A program made the translations under genes and the position numbers. Below, piece after piece: positions 38,793 through 49,967 of a stretch of 64,000 bases of DNA. The stretch's first letter is position 1, and each line of letters starts with the position of its first letter. The notes beneath the pieces are model-generated. The model saw only the letters and a program-made list of their open reading frames with translations, searched no databases and had not been told where the DNA came from. The stretch is from positions 1,056,001-1,120,000 of the forward strand of contig NZ_CP040671.1 of NCBI RefSeq assembly GCF_008386235.1. Reading direction: 5' to 3'. The stretch comes from Thermosynechococcus sp. CL-1 (GTDB lineage: Bacteria; Cyanobacteriota; Cyanobacteriia; Thermosynechococcales; Thermosynechococcaceae).

Positions 38793-39719
38793 ATGGCAGA
38801 GATTTCAGCCAAACTAGTCAAAGAACTGCGGGACAAAACCGGTGCCGGCATGATGGACTGCAAGAAAGCCTTGCAGGAGTCCAACGGCGATATGGAAGCC
38901 GCCATTGCTTGGTTGCGGCAAAAGGGTCTAGCCTCTGCGGGTAAAAAAGCCGGGCGCGTCACCAGTGAAGGTCTGGTGGATAGCTACATTCACACTGGCG
39001 GGCGCATTGGCGTGCTGGTGGAGGTGAACTGTGAGACCGACTTTGTGGCTCGCAACGAGAAATTCAAAGCCCTTGTCCAAGACATTGCCAAGCAAATTGC
39101 CGCTTGCCCGAATGTAGAATTTGTCTCAATCGACGATATTCCTGAGGAGTACAAAGAAAAAGAACGCCAGATTGCCCTTGGCTCCGATGCCCTGAAGGGC
39201 AAGCCCCCCGAGGTCAAGGAGAAAATTGTTGCTGGCAAACTGGAGAAAACCCTCAAAGAGTTGTGCCTGCTCAACCAGCCCTTCATCCGCGATCAGTCCA
39301 AGACCGTTGAAGAGTTGGTCAAAGAGCACATTGCTGAACTGGGGGAAAATATCCAGATTCGCCGCTTCCAACGCTTTGTCCTCGGTGAGGGGATTGAGAA
39401 GCAAGAAACCAACCTTGCTGAAGAGGTGGCCGCCCAAACCCAAGCCATGAGTGCTGCCGCAAAAACTGCCGAAGCACCCGCAGAAGTGGCCGAAACCGCA
39501 ACGCCTGAAGTGAGTGCCCCTGAACCAGCAGCGGAAACAACACCTGACGAGCCAGCTCCAGAACCTGTCGCAGTTTCTGAGCAGACAGTGGAACCAGTGG
39601 CTGAGCCTGCTGCCGAAAGTCCTGACCCAGTCGCTGAACCTACGGCTGAAAGTAAGGGATTTGGTGCTGCTGCCAAAAAATCTGGTGGCAAGTCTCGGAC
39701 TGCCAAGAAGAAAAAATAA
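38793..39719 (+). CDS. tsf: translation elongation factor Ts with low-complexity C-terminal tail
   Basis: EF-Ts recycles EF-Tu. Residues 1-~215 are the normal cyanobacterial EF-Ts ([33 protein letters not shown]). About 90 further residues are rich in Ala, Pro, Glu, Val and Thr ([20 protein letters not shown]) and end in a basic [18 protein letters not shown] tail. The total of 308 is longer than the roughly 218-residue norm. The tail is in frame and not a readthrough artefact: the stop is followed directly by the convergent ribE end. Confidence 0.96.
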   Translation: MAEISAKLVKELRDKTGAGMMDCKKALQESNGDMEAAIAWLRQKGLASAGKKAGRVTSEGLVDSYIHTGGRIGVLVEVNCETDFVARNEKFKALVQDIAKQIAACPNVEFVSIDDIPEEYKEKERQIALGSDALKGKPPEVKEKIVAGKLEKTLKELCLLNQPFIRDQSKTVEELVKEHIAELGENIQIRRFQRFVLGEGIEKQETNLAEEVAAQTQAMSAAAKTAEAPAEVAETATPEVSAPEPAAETTPDEPAPEPVAVSEQTVEPVAEPAAESPDPVAEPTAESKGFGAAAKKSGGKSRTAKKKK

Positions 39720-39724
39720 TGACC

Positions 39725-40375
39725 CTAGGCGTAGCCATGGGCTTGGAGAAAGGCGAGGTCAATTTCGACTGCGGTTGAGGCGTCTTGAGGCTGGAGAAAC
39801 TTGCGGGTATATTTGCCCAATAGATCCGCCTCTAGGTTCACGCCATCGCCAACCCTAAGAAATTGCAGCGTGGTTTCTGCATAGGTATGGGGGATGACAG
39901 CAATGCTGAATTCATCCCCTTTTTCATTGCAATGGGCAACGGTAAGGCTAATGCCATTGATGGCAATACTGCCCTTGGGGATGATGTAGGTTGCTACCGC
40001 TTCAGGGGCAGAGAAGGTGAATTCCCAACTCGTGCCTGTGGGCGCGATCGCTAGCACGCTACCCACACCATCCACATGACCGGTCACAAAATGCCCTCCC
40101 ACCCTATCCCCAACGCGCAGGGCAGGTTCTAGGTTCACCATTGCGCCTGCTGCCGCTTTGGCCGCCAATGTGGTGCGTTGCAGCGTTTCCGGGGAGACAC
40201 TGACCGTAAACCCCGTGGCATCAACTGTTTCCACTGTGAGGCAGACGCCATCCACAGCAATACTATCGCCAATGGTCACCTCAGCAAGGAAAGGGGCATC
40301 GGTAGCGTTAATTGCCAACTGGGACTCGGAGCGTTGCTGGAGGATACCGATCGCCTGAATAATGCCAGTAAACAT
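39725..40375 (-). CDS. ribE: riboflavin synthase alpha subunit
   Basis: This 216-residue enzyme dismutates two 6,7-dimethyl-8-ribityllumazine molecules to riboflavin. It begins MFTGIIQAIGILQQRSESQL and carries two lumazine-binding repeats (GDSIAVDGVCLTVE and GSIAINGISLTVA). In-frame upstream codons to 40390 overlap the peptidase end and are excluded. It lies 7 bases after the S9 peptidase gene, at the end of the purL-purF operon. Confidence 0.95.
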   Translation of the reverse strand: MFTGIIQAIGILQQRSESQLAINATDAPFLAEVTIGDSIAVDGVCLTVETVDATGFTVSVSPETLQRTTLAAKAAAGAMVNLEPALRVGDRVGGHFVTGHVDGVGSVLAIAPTGTSWEFTFSAPEAVATYIIPKGSIAINGISLTVAHCNEKGDEFSIAVIPHTYAETTLQFLRVGDGVNLEADLLGKYTRKFLQPQDASTAVEIDLAFLQAHGYA

Positions 40376-40382
40376 TGTTCTT

Positions 40383-42233
40383 CTAGCCATTAAGTAAATG
40401 CCTTTGATAAAACTTTAATTCTGCCTCAAGGGCGGTGGCGATCGTGCTGCTTTGGCGGAAGCCGTGTCCCTCTTCGGCAAAGGTGTAATATTCTACGGGA
40501 ATGCTCTTGGCCTGCAGGGCGGCTACCATCTGTTCCGCTTGGCTGGGGGGAACAACGACATCCTTTAGCCCCTGAAAGAAAATCACCGGACAGGTGAGGC
40601 GATCCGCATGGTAGAGGGGCGATCGCTGGCGGTAGAGGTCTGCCCCTTCGGGATAGGGGGCAATCAGTTGATCAAAATAATGGGCTTCAAAAGCATGGGT
40701 TTCCTTGAGCAGGCTAAGGAGATCGCCAATGCCGTAGTAACTCGCCCCCACATGGAAGGTTGTGGTAAAGGTCAGGGCACACAGAGTAGTATAGCCCCCA
40801 GCACTGCTGCCGCGAATGGCCAAGCGATCGCCCGCCACTCGTCCTTGAGCCACCAAATACTGCGCCCCTGCTCTACAATCTGCCACATCTACCACCCCCC
40901 ACTGTCCCCGCAGGGCATTGCGATAGGCACGACCATAGCCGGTACTACCACGATAGTTGACATCCAACACCGCAAAGCCGCGACTTGTCCAAAACTGGAT
41001 GCGCAAATCGAGACCTGTGCCACTGGCTGCCGTCGGTCCGCCATGACTTCTCACGATTAAGGGGGGGTGTGAGTCTGCCGGGGGTTGTACTTGGGGATTT
41101 TGGGGTGGGTAGAAAAAGCCGTAGGCGGTTGCACCCTCAGTTGTGGGAAATTCCATCACCTCAGGCTGCGAAATCCACGCCGGCGGCAGAGGAGAAGCAA
41201 TGGGTTGCAGCGGTGTGGTGGTGCCGTCATCCAGATTGAACTCAACAAGATGGGGGGGTAACAGGGGCGAACTGCCAATCAAGGCAACGGCGCGATCGCT
41301 CAGGCGAACGAGAGAATGAATCTCAGTGTAGTCCGTCGGGACAGTTTGCCACTCACCCGTGGCTAGGGAGACGACTGCCAGCCGCCATAGCCCGCGATCG
41401 CTATAGGTTAAAACTGCCGTTTCAGCGTTCACAAGAGCATAGGTGGATTGACCAAAGACCCAGAGGGGCACCCCGGCATCATAACTGGCCTGCCAAACGG
41501 GTTCATGGCGGCCATCACGGTAACGATAGAGATTCCACCAGCCAGAGCGATCGCTGATGTAGTAGAGGGTCTCTCCTTGCCATTGGGGTTGCTGCACAGA
41601 TTCCTCACTACTGCCAACAATGCGGTAGGGCGTACCAAGGAAACCGTCACTACTGACCATGGCTCCCCACAGTTCACAGCCATCCCAAGGCATCTGCGGT
41701 GCTGACCATTGCAACCAGACAAGGGTATGACCCTCTGGACTCAAGCGTGGCGCAGCATAAAAGCCAGCCCCAGTGATCAAGGACGTCCGCTCCCCCGATA
41801 GGGAAATGGCAACAAGGGATTGCCGTGAGCTACCCTCTGGCAGATGTGCCTCTTCGACACATAGCAGGCGATCGCGCCAGGGATCGACGCAACCATCGGC
41901 AAAGCGCGTATTCGCCGCTTGATAGATTAACTGAGGGCTGGGTTTCCCAAGGGCGTAGATCCCCTGATCGGCATCATTAACAAAGTAAATTTGATCACCG
42001 TGGTACCAGTAGGCACCGCCGCCATACTCATTCACGCGCGATCGCGCACTCCAAGGGGCAGCCAAAAGTTCTTGCCCTTGACGCACCAGCACTACTCGCC
42101 CCTTTTCTTGGGGACGCCGCTCTAACCACACCAAACCTAGGGGAGTGGCGCGCAATTCACTGAGACTGGTGGCCGCAGCACTGACTGCGGTGGCAGAGAG
42201 GATGGAAGGCCAGTGACCGTAGTCCAGACTCAT
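40383..42233 (-). CDS. S9 family (prolyl oligopeptidase-type) serine peptidase
   Basis: The 616 residues comprise an N-terminal beta-propeller-like region and a C-terminal alpha/beta hydrolase domain. The nucleophile is in RGSSAGGYTTL, the acid in QGLKDVVVPPSQ and the histidine in EEGHGFRQ. PLIVRSHGGPTAASG is typical of the acylaminoacyl-peptidase branch. No signal peptide is seen, so it is cytoplasmic. Its ATG overlaps the purF stop as ATGA, indicating translational coupling. Confidence 0.93.
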   Translation of the reverse strand: MSLDYGHWPSILSATAVSAAATSLSELRATPLGLVWLERRPQEKGRVVLVRQGQELLAAPWSARSRVNEYGGGAYWYHGDQIYFVNDADQGIYALGKPSPQLIYQAANTRFADGCVDPWRDRLLCVEEAHLPEGSSRQSLVAISLSGERTSLITGAGFYAAPRLSPEGHTLVWLQWSAPQMPWDGCELWGAMVSSDGFLGTPYRIVGSSEESVQQPQWQGETLYYISDRSGWWNLYRYRDGRHEPVWQASYDAGVPLWVFGQSTYALVNAETAVLTYSDRGLWRLAVVSLATGEWQTVPTDYTEIHSLVRLSDRAVALIGSSPLLPPHLVEFNLDDGTTTPLQPIASPLPPAWISQPEVMEFPTTEGATAYGFFYPPQNPQVQPPADSHPPLIVRSHGGPTAASGTGLDLRIQFWTSRGFAVLDVNYRGSTGYGRAYRNALRGQWGVVDVADCRAGAQYLVAQGRVAGDRLAIRGSSAGGYTTLCALTFTTTFHVGASYYGIGDLLSLLKETHAFEAHYFDQLIAPYPEGADLYRQRSPLYHADRLTCPVIFFQGLKDVVVPPSQAEQMVAALQAKSIPVEYYTFAEEGHGFRQSSTIATALEAELKFYQRHLLNG

Positions 42234-43678
42234 TGGGGAATTTGCTCAAGCACCAACTTTTGCCGTTTCACTGGCTCCGGGATGCTAATCGGGTACTTGC
42301 CTGTAAAACAGGCGGAACAAAAGCGATCGCCCGTATCGTAGGTGGCGGCAATCATCCCCTGCCAACTGAGGTAACTCAGGGAATCCACGCCAATCTGAGC
42401 CGCAATCTCAGCCACGGACTTGGTGGCTGCAATCAGTTGATCTTGGGTATCGGTGTCAATGCCATAGAAACACGGGTGAGTGACCGGCGGCGAGGAAATC
42501 CGCATATGTACTTCCACTGCACCGGCATCCCGCAGCGCTTTGACAATTTTGCGGCTAGTGGTGCCCCGCACAATCGAGTCATCCACAATCACCACCCGCT
42601 GTCCCATCAACACATCCCGCAGCGGATTCAGCTTCATCCGAATTCCCGACTCCCGCATCGACTGGGTGGGCTGAATAAACGTGCGCCCCACATAGCGATT
42701 TTTAATCAAGCCTTCGGCGTAGGGCACCCCCGTCGCTTGGGAAAAGCCAATGGCCGCTGGCACACCCGAATCGGGCACAGCAATCACCACATCGGCATCG
42801 GCGGGGGCTTCACGCCCCAACTGGTACCCCAGGCGCTGGCGGTAACTATAGAGGCTCTCCCGCTGCATGACACTATCGGGGCGGGCAAAGTAAATCATCT
42901 CAAAGATACACAGCTTGCGTTGGGATTCTGCCCATTGCACACTGCCAATGCCTTCAGCAGTAATGTGGACGAGTTCCCCCGGCTCCACATCCCGCACATA
43001 GTCCGCACCAATAATATCGAGGGCACAGGTTTCAGAAGCAAGGACATAGTGGAGTGTCCCTTCTATCATTAGGCGGCCAATCACTAGGGGACGAATGCCG
43101 TGGGCATCCCGCAGCCCAAACAATCCCGCTGGGGTACCCATGACTAGACTAAAAGCCCCTTGGCACTGTTGAGCCGCAGTAATCATCCCCTCTGACCAGG
43201 ATTGACCAGTAGCCACCGCTTGGGCGATCGCCCAGGCAATGAGTTCCGAATCCGTTGTGCTTGCTAACACCGCCGTAGGGGCATCACAGGCTAGGACTTG
43301 TTCGCGCAGAGCGTAGGTATTCACCAAGTTGCCGTTGTGGGCTAAGGCCAAAGGCCCAAGGCGAGTGTCCACCACAACGGGTTGCGCATTGACAATGCGA
43401 CTAGAACCCGTGGTCGAGTAGCGGTTGTGGCCGACAGCCAAATCTCCCACCAGCCCTCCAAGAATCTCTTCGTCAAAGACTTGGGAGACCAAGCCCATAT
43501 CCTTGTAACAGTGGACGGTGTCACCCGCAAATGTGGCAATTCCCGCCGATTCCTGACCTCGATGTTGCAGGGCATAGAGACCAAAGTAGGCGAGGCGAGC
43601 CACATCCGCCCCCGGGGCATAGACCCCAAACACACCACAGGCTTCTTCCGGCTTATCAGCAAATTGTTGTTCTGTCAT
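42230..43678 (-). CDS. purF: amidophosphoribosyltransferase
   Basis: This 482-residue enzyme performs the first committed step of purine synthesis. The short propeptide (to EEA) precedes the catalytic cysteine in CGVFGVYAPG. HRGQESAGIATF belongs to the glutaminase half, and VIVDDSIVRGTTSRKIV is the PRPP-binding loop. Its start codon directly follows the purL stop codon. The stop overlaps the peptidase start by 4 bases. Confidence 0.97.
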   Translation of the reverse strand: MTEQQFADKPEEACGVFGVYAPGADVARLAYFGLYALQHRGQESAGIATFAGDTVHCYKDMGLVSQVFDEEILGGLVGDLAVGHNRYSTTGSSRIVNAQPVVVDTRLGPLALAHNGNLVNTYALREQVLACDAPTAVLASTTDSELIAWAIAQAVATGQSWSEGMITAAQQCQGAFSLVMGTPAGLFGLRDAHGIRPLVIGRLMIEGTLHYVLASETCALDIIGADYVRDVEPGELVHITAEGIGSVQWAESQRKLCIFEMIYFARPDSVMQRESLYSYRQRLGYQLGREAPADADVVIAVPDSGVPAAIGFSQATGVPYAEGLIKNRYVGRTFIQPTQSMRESGIRMKLNPLRDVLMGQRVVIVDDSIVRGTTSRKIVKALRDAGAVEVHMRISSPPVTHPCFYGIDTDTQDQLIAATKSVAEIAAQIGVDSLSYLSWQGMIAATYDTGDRFCSACFTGKYPISIPEPVKRQKLVLEQIPQ

Positions 43679-45964
43679 TTAGTCCAAATACTTCGGCAGG
43701 GGCGATCGCCAAGCAATACCTAACTCTTTTATCGTAACCTTGATAAGCGGAGAATTGTCACAGGTGTCAATACACAGTTCTGTATGTTCACCATTAACAA
43801 CCCCTAGGCGTGTCCAAGCATTGGGCAGTTGCGCCTGCACATAGGTTTCCCACACCGTCTGTGCCGTTGGCGGCACCGAAACCAGAATGCGCGCCCCCCC
43901 TTCAGCAAACAGCAGCACATCCCACCGCGGATAGGTGCCCGCTGGCAATTGAATCGTTGCCCCCCGTTGGCCACTGAGACAGCTTTCCGCCAAGGCCACG
44001 GCCAAGCCCCCCTCGCTGAGATCGTGGGCACTGGCAACCCACCCCTGCTGAATGCCATAGCGACACACCGCCTGCACTCGCTGCTCTAGGTCTAAATCAA
44101 TCTGAGGTGGACGCCCCGCCACAAGGCCATGGATCTGGGCAAGGTATTCCGACCCACCGAGGCTCAGGCGCGGATCACTCAAGGGCGTGGTCAGAGGCAA
44201 CCCCAATAGGTAAATGGCATCTCCGGGCGATCGCCAGCCCTGACCGACAACCCGCTGCAAATCGGGAATCAACCCCACCATCCCCACCACGGGGGTCGGA
44301 TAAATCGGCTGTGGTTGGCCGTTGCTATCAATCGTTTCGTTGTAGAGGGAGACATTGCCCCCGGTGACCGGCGTTTGTAGGGCACGACAAGCCTCGGCCA
44401 GACCCCGACAGGCATGGGTCAACTGCCAGTAACCCACGGGCGTTTCGGGACTGCCAAAGTTAAGGTTATCGGTAACGGCCAGAGGTTCTGCTCCAACACA
44501 ACTCAGATTACGAGCCGCTTCGGCCACGGCTGCTTTGCCGCCTTCGTAGGGATCCAGATACACATAGCGGCTGGGACAATCCACGGTTGCTGCAATCCCT
44601 TTTGGGGTACCCCGCAGGCGAATCACCGCTGCATCAGCATCACCGGGGAAGACGAGGGTGTTGTTTTGCACCTCGTGATCGTACTGACGATAGACCCATG
44701 CTTTAGAGGCAATACTGGGGGTGGCGAGAAGAGTGAGCAAAATCTCCGCGGGCGATCGCGCCGGTAACGCCAATTGATCCACCGACCATTGCCGCGCCTG
44801 TTGGACATAGACAGGTGGCTCACTGGGACACTGCCGCTCATAGACAGGGGTATCTTCCGCTAGGGCACGGGCAGGCACCTCTGCGGCCACCTCGCCCCGG
44901 TAAAGCACCCGCACCAGCGGTTCAGCAATGACGCGACCCACAACCACTGCCTGCAAGCCCCAACGATGGAAAATCTCAATGAGTTCCGCTTCCCGCCCTT
45001 GCGCCGCCACAAAGAGCATCCGTTCTTGGGATTCCGAAAGGAGAAACTCGTAGGGCACCATCCCCTGTTCCCGTACGGGCACTTTGTCCAAGTCCAGTTC
45101 AATACCAACACCGCCTTTGGCAGCCATTTCCGCAGTCGAGCAGGTCAAGCCCGCTGCCCCCATATCTTGGGCGGCCACCACTGCCCCCGTTTGAAAGGCT
45201 TCCAGACAGGCTTCAATGAGGCATTTTTCCATGAAGGGATCCCCCACTTGGACGGCGGGGCGATCGCTCATTGATTCATCAGTGAGTTCGGTACTGGCAA
45301 AACTAGCCCCTCCCATGCCATCACGACCCGTTGTAGAGCCCACATACAGCACCGGATTGCCAATGCCACTGGCTGCCGATTTAACAATTTCTGGGGTTTC
45401 CATGAGGCCCAAGGCCATGGCATTCACCAAGGGGTTACCGGCATAGCAAGGGTCAAAATAGACCTCGCCCCCCACTGTGGGCACACCGACACAGTTGCCA
45501 TAGTGGGCAATACCCGCCACGACTCCTTTCACCAATTGTTGGGTTTTGGCTTCCTTGAGATCGCCAAAGCGCAGGGCGTTCAGCAGGGCAATGGGACGCG
45601 CCCCCATCGTGAAAATATCCCGCAGAATCCCCCCCACGCCGGTCGCTGCCCCCTGAAAGGGTTCAATGGCCGAGGGATGATTGTGGGACTCAATCTTAAA
45701 GGCAAGGCGCAAGCCATCCCCTAAGTCCACGACGCCGGCATTCTCACCGGGACCGACCAGTACCCGTGCCCCTTGGGTGGGAAACTGCTTGAGCAGGGGA
45801 CGGGAGTTTTTGTAGCAGCAATGCTCTGACCACATCACCCCAAACATGCCCAATTCCGCGCGGTTGGGATGGCGGCCAAGGCGGCGGATAATTTCGGTGT
45901 ACTCTTGGGGCTTGAGGCCTGCAGCAGCAATCTCAGCCTCAGTGACGAGGGGGGGTTGGCTCAT
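43679..45964 (-). CDS. purL: phosphoribosylformylglycinamidine synthase subunit PurL
   Basis: This 761-residue small-type FGAM synthase large subunit works with PurS and PurQ, which are not in this window. The N-terminus is [56 protein letters not shown] in part, [17 protein letters not shown] and [15 protein letters not shown] are diagnostic. ATG start. Its stop abuts the purF ATG. Confidence 0.97.
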   Translation of the reverse strand: MSQPPLVTEAEIAAAGLKPQEYTEIIRRLGRHPNRAELGMFGVMWSEHCCYKNSRPLLKQFPTQGARVLVGPGENAGVVDLGDGLRLAFKIESHNHPSAIEPFQGAATGVGGILRDIFTMGARPIALLNALRFGDLKEAKTQQLVKGVVAGIAHYGNCVGVPTVGGEVYFDPCYAGNPLVNAMALGLMETPEIVKSAASGIGNPVLYVGSTTGRDGMGGASFASTELTDESMSDRPAVQVGDPFMEKCLIEACLEAFQTGAVVAAQDMGAAGLTCSTAEMAAKGGVGIELDLDKVPVREQGMVPYEFLLSESQERMLFVAAQGREAELIEIFHRWGLQAVVVGRVIAEPLVRVLYRGEVAAEVPARALAEDTPVYERQCPSEPPVYVQQARQWSVDQLALPARSPAEILLTLLATPSIASKAWVYRQYDHEVQNNTLVFPGDADAAVIRLRGTPKGIAATVDCPSRYVYLDPYEGGKAAVAEAARNLSCVGAEPLAVTDNLNFGSPETPVGYWQLTHACRGLAEACRALQTPVTGGNVSLYNETIDSNGQPQPIYPTPVVGMVGLIPDLQRVVGQGWRSPGDAIYLLGLPLTTPLSDPRLSLGGSEYLAQIHGLVAGRPPQIDLDLEQRVQAVCRYGIQQGWVASAHDLSEGGLAVALAESCLSGQRGATIQLPAGTYPRWDVLLFAEGGARILVSVPPTAQTVWETYVQAQLPNAWTRLGVVNGEHTELCIDTCDNSPLIKVTIKELGIAWRSPLPKYLD

Positions 45965-46003
45965 GGCAAAGGATTATTTCGGCTACGTTATTGATTATCG
46001 AGC

Positions 46004-46576
<573 letters not shown>

Positions 46577-46599
46577 CTATAGTATAGCGACTCTCACCC

Positions 46600-47322
46600 A
46601 TGGTTTCCGATTTTCAACTGCGTAACCTTGATGTCCTGAAGCGATTCAACCGCTCCTTTCCGGACTTTTATGAGCAATTTGTTGGTCGGGATGTCCAACT
46701 GCAAAACCTGAAACTGGGGTTTCAAATTCATAAGACCAATCAGGCGGTGATTCAGATTGTCCCCGAGGGCGATCGCTCCGTTCTCCACTTTGCCCACCGC
46801 AATCACTCTTACCTGCTCAGTGATCTCTTTGGGGTGATGGCCGCCTACAAGCTGACAATTCACAATGTCTCGCTCTATGGCCATGTGCGACCACCGATGC
46901 TGGTGTTTGTCAAACTGGTGCTCTCAGAGCAGGGCAAACCCCTGACGAAAAAGCGCAGTGAAAGCGTGCGCCGTGCCCTCCAACAGACCCTCAGTGGTGA
47001 ATTTGCCGTTGAGGAAATGCTGGCCATGGAGTTTAACCTCAACGAAGGCCTGCCGCAAATTACCACCAGCTTTTATCAGGATCAGGTCTTTCATCTGCCG
47101 GCACTGTTGGTGGAGTCCACCAATCATCCGGCGTTGCTCTACAAGGTGATGCATGCCATTTGGCAAGAGGAACTGCTGGTGGTGAATATCAACTTTATGC
47201 TTTGGCAGGGCCGGGTGCGGCTATTGCTCTATCTGCTAGGGCCGAATGGCAGTGTGATTCCTGATTATTTAGGCTCGCGTATTGCTGCCAAGATTAAGGA
47301 TCATCTAACGGGAAACACTTAG
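46600..47322 (+). CDS. ACT-domain-like regulatory protein (unknown ligand)
   Basis: The 240 residues contain two stretches that look like ACT folds: YLLSDLFGVMAAYKLTIHNV (about 75-110) and ALLYKVMHAIWQEELLVVNI (about 185-220). Both resemble the ACT regions at the end of GlnD-type proteins. No catalytic domain is present. It precedes ppx by about 40 bases, so the two may be co-transcribed. The ACT assignment is by eye. Confidence 0.65.
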   Translation: MVSDFQLRNLDVLKRFNRSFPDFYEQFVGRDVQLQNLKLGFQIHKTNQAVIQIVPEGDRSVLHFAHRNHSYLLSDLFGVMAAYKLTIHNVSLYGHVRPPMLVFVKLVLSEQGKPLTKKRSESVRRALQQTLSGEFAVEEMLAMEFNLNEGLPQITTSFYQDQVFHLPALLVESTNHPALLYKVMHAIWQEELLVVNINFMLWQGRVRLLLYLLGPNGSVIPDYLGSRIAAKIKDHLTGNT

Positions 47323-47362
47323 GGTAGGATAGGGGGTGTTTGTCCCCTTCGATACAAGTCCA

Positions 47363-49021
47363 ATGGCTGCTGAACAACATCTCCACCTGTGGCGAGCAGT
47401 GAATCTCAGCGATCGCATTCTGGCGGCCATTGATGTCGGGACAAACTCAATTCACATGGTGGTGGTGCAAATTCAGCCCAGTTTACCCAGCTTCAAAATC
47501 ATTGCTGCCGAAAAAGATATGGTGCGGCTGGGGGAACGCTGCCAAATTACCGGCCAACTGACGGAAGAGGCCATGAATCGGGCGATCGCCACCCTGCGCC
47601 GCTGTCGCGAATTGGCCACGGGTCTCAAGGCGGAAGAAATTATTGGCGTGGCCACCAGTGCGGTGCGCGAAGCCCCCAATGGTCGCGAGTTTTTAGAGCG
47701 GGTCAAGGAAGAGACCGGCCTGACCATTGATCTAATTTCCGGCGAAGAGGAAGCGCGGCGCATCTACTTGGGGGTGCTCTCGGGGCTAGAATTCAACGGC
47801 AAGCCCCACATCATCATTGACATTGGCGGTGGCTCCACAGAGTTAATCTTGGGGGATGGTCATGAACCCCGCTACCTCAGCAGCACCAAAGTGGGGGCAG
47901 TACGCCTGACGGACCTATTTGTCAAAAGCGATCCCATTAGCGATCAGGACTACGCGGCCCTGCGCGCCTATGTACGGGGAATGTTGGATCGTGCCGTTGA
48001 AGACCTGCGGCAGCAGCTCAGCCCCCATGAAAAACCGCAATTGGTGGGTACCTCAGGCACGATTGAAAGCCTGATGATGATTCACACCTGCGATCGCCTT
48101 GGTGCTTGTCCCCCCTCCCTACGCGGCTATGAACTGACGCTAGGGGACTTAAAGGCACTTGTGGCCAAATTGCGGCGACTAAACTTTAACCAGCGCTGTC
48201 AACTCTTGGGGATGTCGGAGCGGCGCGCTGAAATTATTGTTGCAGGGGCAGTGATTCTCGCTGAGGCCATGGAGATGCTGGACCAAACCAGCCTGATCAC
48301 CTGCGATCGCGCCCTGCGGGAAGGCATCATTGTGGACTGGATGCTCACCCACGGCCTGATTGAAGACCGCCTCCGCTATCAAAGCTCGGTGCGTCAGCGC
48401 AGTACCTACAGTTTGGCGCAAAAGTTCCATGTCAATCTTGCCAGCAGTGAACGGGTGGCCAATTTTGCCCTAACGCTCTTTGATCGCACCCAAGGGGTGC
48501 TCCACAACTGGACAGAAGCGGAACGGGAACTCCTCTGGGCAGCGGCAATCCTCCACAATGCTGGCCACTACGTTAGCCATTCTGCCCACCACAAACATTC
48601 CTACTACCTTGTGCGCCATGGGGGGCTGCTCGGCTACACCGATACGGAAATTGAGATCATTGCCAACCTCTGTCGCTATCACCGCAAAAGCCCCCCCAAG
48701 AAAAAGCATGAGAACTTCCGCCAATTGGTGGGACGGCGAGAACGGCAAATTGTCGAGCAACTGAGTGCCATTCTACGGTTGGCCTCAGCGTTGGATCGGC
48801 GGCAAATCGGGGCCGTGGATCACATTACCTGTGAGTGGCACGCTTCCCAGCGGGAGTTTTGTGTGCAGGTGCACCCGGCAGATCCTAGCGATCGCTGTGA
48901 GTTGGAAATTTGGAGTGTCAACTACAAAAAAGAACCCTTTGAAAGCCAATTTGGCGTCAGTTTGAAGGTGGAATTAGTGCCCACCAGCAGTACGGCTCTA
49001 GCCACAGCAGTCAACTACTAA
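47363..49021 (+). CDS. ppx: exopolyphosphatase / pppGpp phosphatase (Ppx/GppA) with HD domain
   Basis: The 552 residues comprise an ASKHA phosphatase core, LAAIDVGTNSIHMVVVQIQP, ATSAVREAPNG, SGEEEARRIYLG and IDIGGGSTELILG. A C-terminal HD-type helical domain follows (AAILHNAGHYVSHSAHHKHS). It degrades polyphosphate and possibly pppGpp. The frame opens at a GTG at 47336, but the ATG at 47363 fits better. Confidence 0.93.
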   Translation: MAAEQHLHLWRAVNLSDRILAAIDVGTNSIHMVVVQIQPSLPSFKIIAAEKDMVRLGERCQITGQLTEEAMNRAIATLRRCRELATGLKAEEIIGVATSAVREAPNGREFLERVKEETGLTIDLISGEEEARRIYLGVLSGLEFNGKPHIIIDIGGGSTELILGDGHEPRYLSSTKVGAVRLTDLFVKSDPISDQDYAALRAYVRGMLDRAVEDLRQQLSPHEKPQLVGTSGTIESLMMIHTCDRLGACPPSLRGYELTLGDLKALVAKLRRLNFNQRCQLLGMSERRAEIIVAGAVILAEAMEMLDQTSLITCDRALREGIIVDWMLTHGLIEDRLRYQSSVRQRSTYSLAQKFHVNLASSERVANFALTLFDRTQGVLHNWTEAERELLWAAAILHNAGHYVSHSAHHKHSYYLVRHGGLLGYTDTEIEIIANLCRYHRKSPPKKKHENFRQLVGRRERQIVEQLSAILRLASALDRRQIGAVDHITCEWHASQREFCVQVHPADPSDRCELEIWSVNYKKEPFESQFGVSLKVELVPTSSTALATAVNY

Positions 49022-49031
49022 TTCAACAGCC

Positions 49032-49967
49032 TTAAACTTTTTCCACTGGGGGCTGCCCCAACAGCCCTTGGGGACGCACAAGCAGCACCAGAAAGAGAAT
49101 CGCAAAGGCCGCAGCATCCCGAAACCCCGAAGCAGCGGCAGGCACCATTGCCTCCACTAGTCCCAGCAAAAAGCCCGCCAACATTGTCCCCGGTAAGCTC
49201 CCTAGACCCCCCAGAACAATCACCGCTAACCCCTTAAGACCAAAGATCACGCCAAACTGCGGCCCCGTAATCCCGACACTCAGGGCGACGAGGGTACCAG
49301 CAACGGCAGCCAAAGCACTGCTGACAAAAAACGTCACTTGAATAATGCGATCGCTATCAATGCCCAGTAATGTCGCGGCAGTCGGATTTTCGGCCACCGC
49401 TTGCAATCCTTTCCCCATGCGCGTCCCTTTGACCCAATAGGTCAGGGCAATCATCAAAACCACGGCCACGGCAAAGATGACAAATTGACTAGTGCGCAGG
49501 GCAATGTCCCCCAATCGCAGGGTGAGGGGCAATCCCCCCCAGAGTTGATCGGGATAGGTATAGACTTCGGCACCCACCAAATACTGGATCAGGTTGGTGA
49601 GGAGAACAGCCGCCCCAAGGCTGGCCACCACGGTCAAGAGGGTATCGGCGCGCTGTTGCCGCAGGGGTCGAAAGACGACCCAATCAATGCCAACCCCCAA
49701 CAGGCCACAGCCAAGGGCACTGAGAACTAAGGCCAGCGCAAAGGGTAAGGCAACGGGAAGCTGTCCATTGGCCAACAGACCATTAAAGCCAAAGCGTCCC
49801 CCTAAGAGGGCATAGGTGAGATAAGCGCCAATAGCAAAAACAGCACCGTGGGCAAAGTTGATGATGCCCAAAATCGAGAAGACAAGGGTATAGCCGAGGG
49901 CAAAGATGGCATAAACACTCCCTGTGGCCAATCCATCCACAAGGACTTGCAGGCCGCTTGTTACCAC
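49032..49967 (-). CDS. natD: branched-chain/neutral amino acid ABC transporter permease (LivH/NatD type)
   Basis: This 311-residue polytopic permease has GLATGSVYAIFALGYTLVFS, INFAHGAVFAIGAYLTYAL and the EAA-like GTRMGKGLQAVAENPTAATL. GGLGSLPGTMLAGFLLGLVE is a further LivH-type block. In cyanobacteria, NatA-E transports neutral amino acids. Here the permease is separated from other nat genes. It starts at GTG directly after the gcvH stop, so it lies in that transcript. Confidence 0.87.
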   Translation of the reverse strand: MVTSGLQVLVDGLATGSVYAIFALGYTLVFSILGIINFAHGAVFAIGAYLTYALLGGRFGFNGLLANGQLPVALPFALALVLSALGCGLLGVGIDWVVFRPLRQQRADTLLTVVASLGAAVLLTNLIQYLVGAEVYTYPDQLWGGLPLTLRLGDIALRTSQFVIFAVAVVLMIALTYWVKGTRMGKGLQAVAENPTAATLLGIDSDRIIQVTFFVSSALAAVAGTLVALSVGITGPQFGVIFGLKGLAVIVLGGLGSLPGTMLAGFLLGLVEAMVPAAASGFRDAAAFAILFLVLLVRPQGLLGQPPVEKV

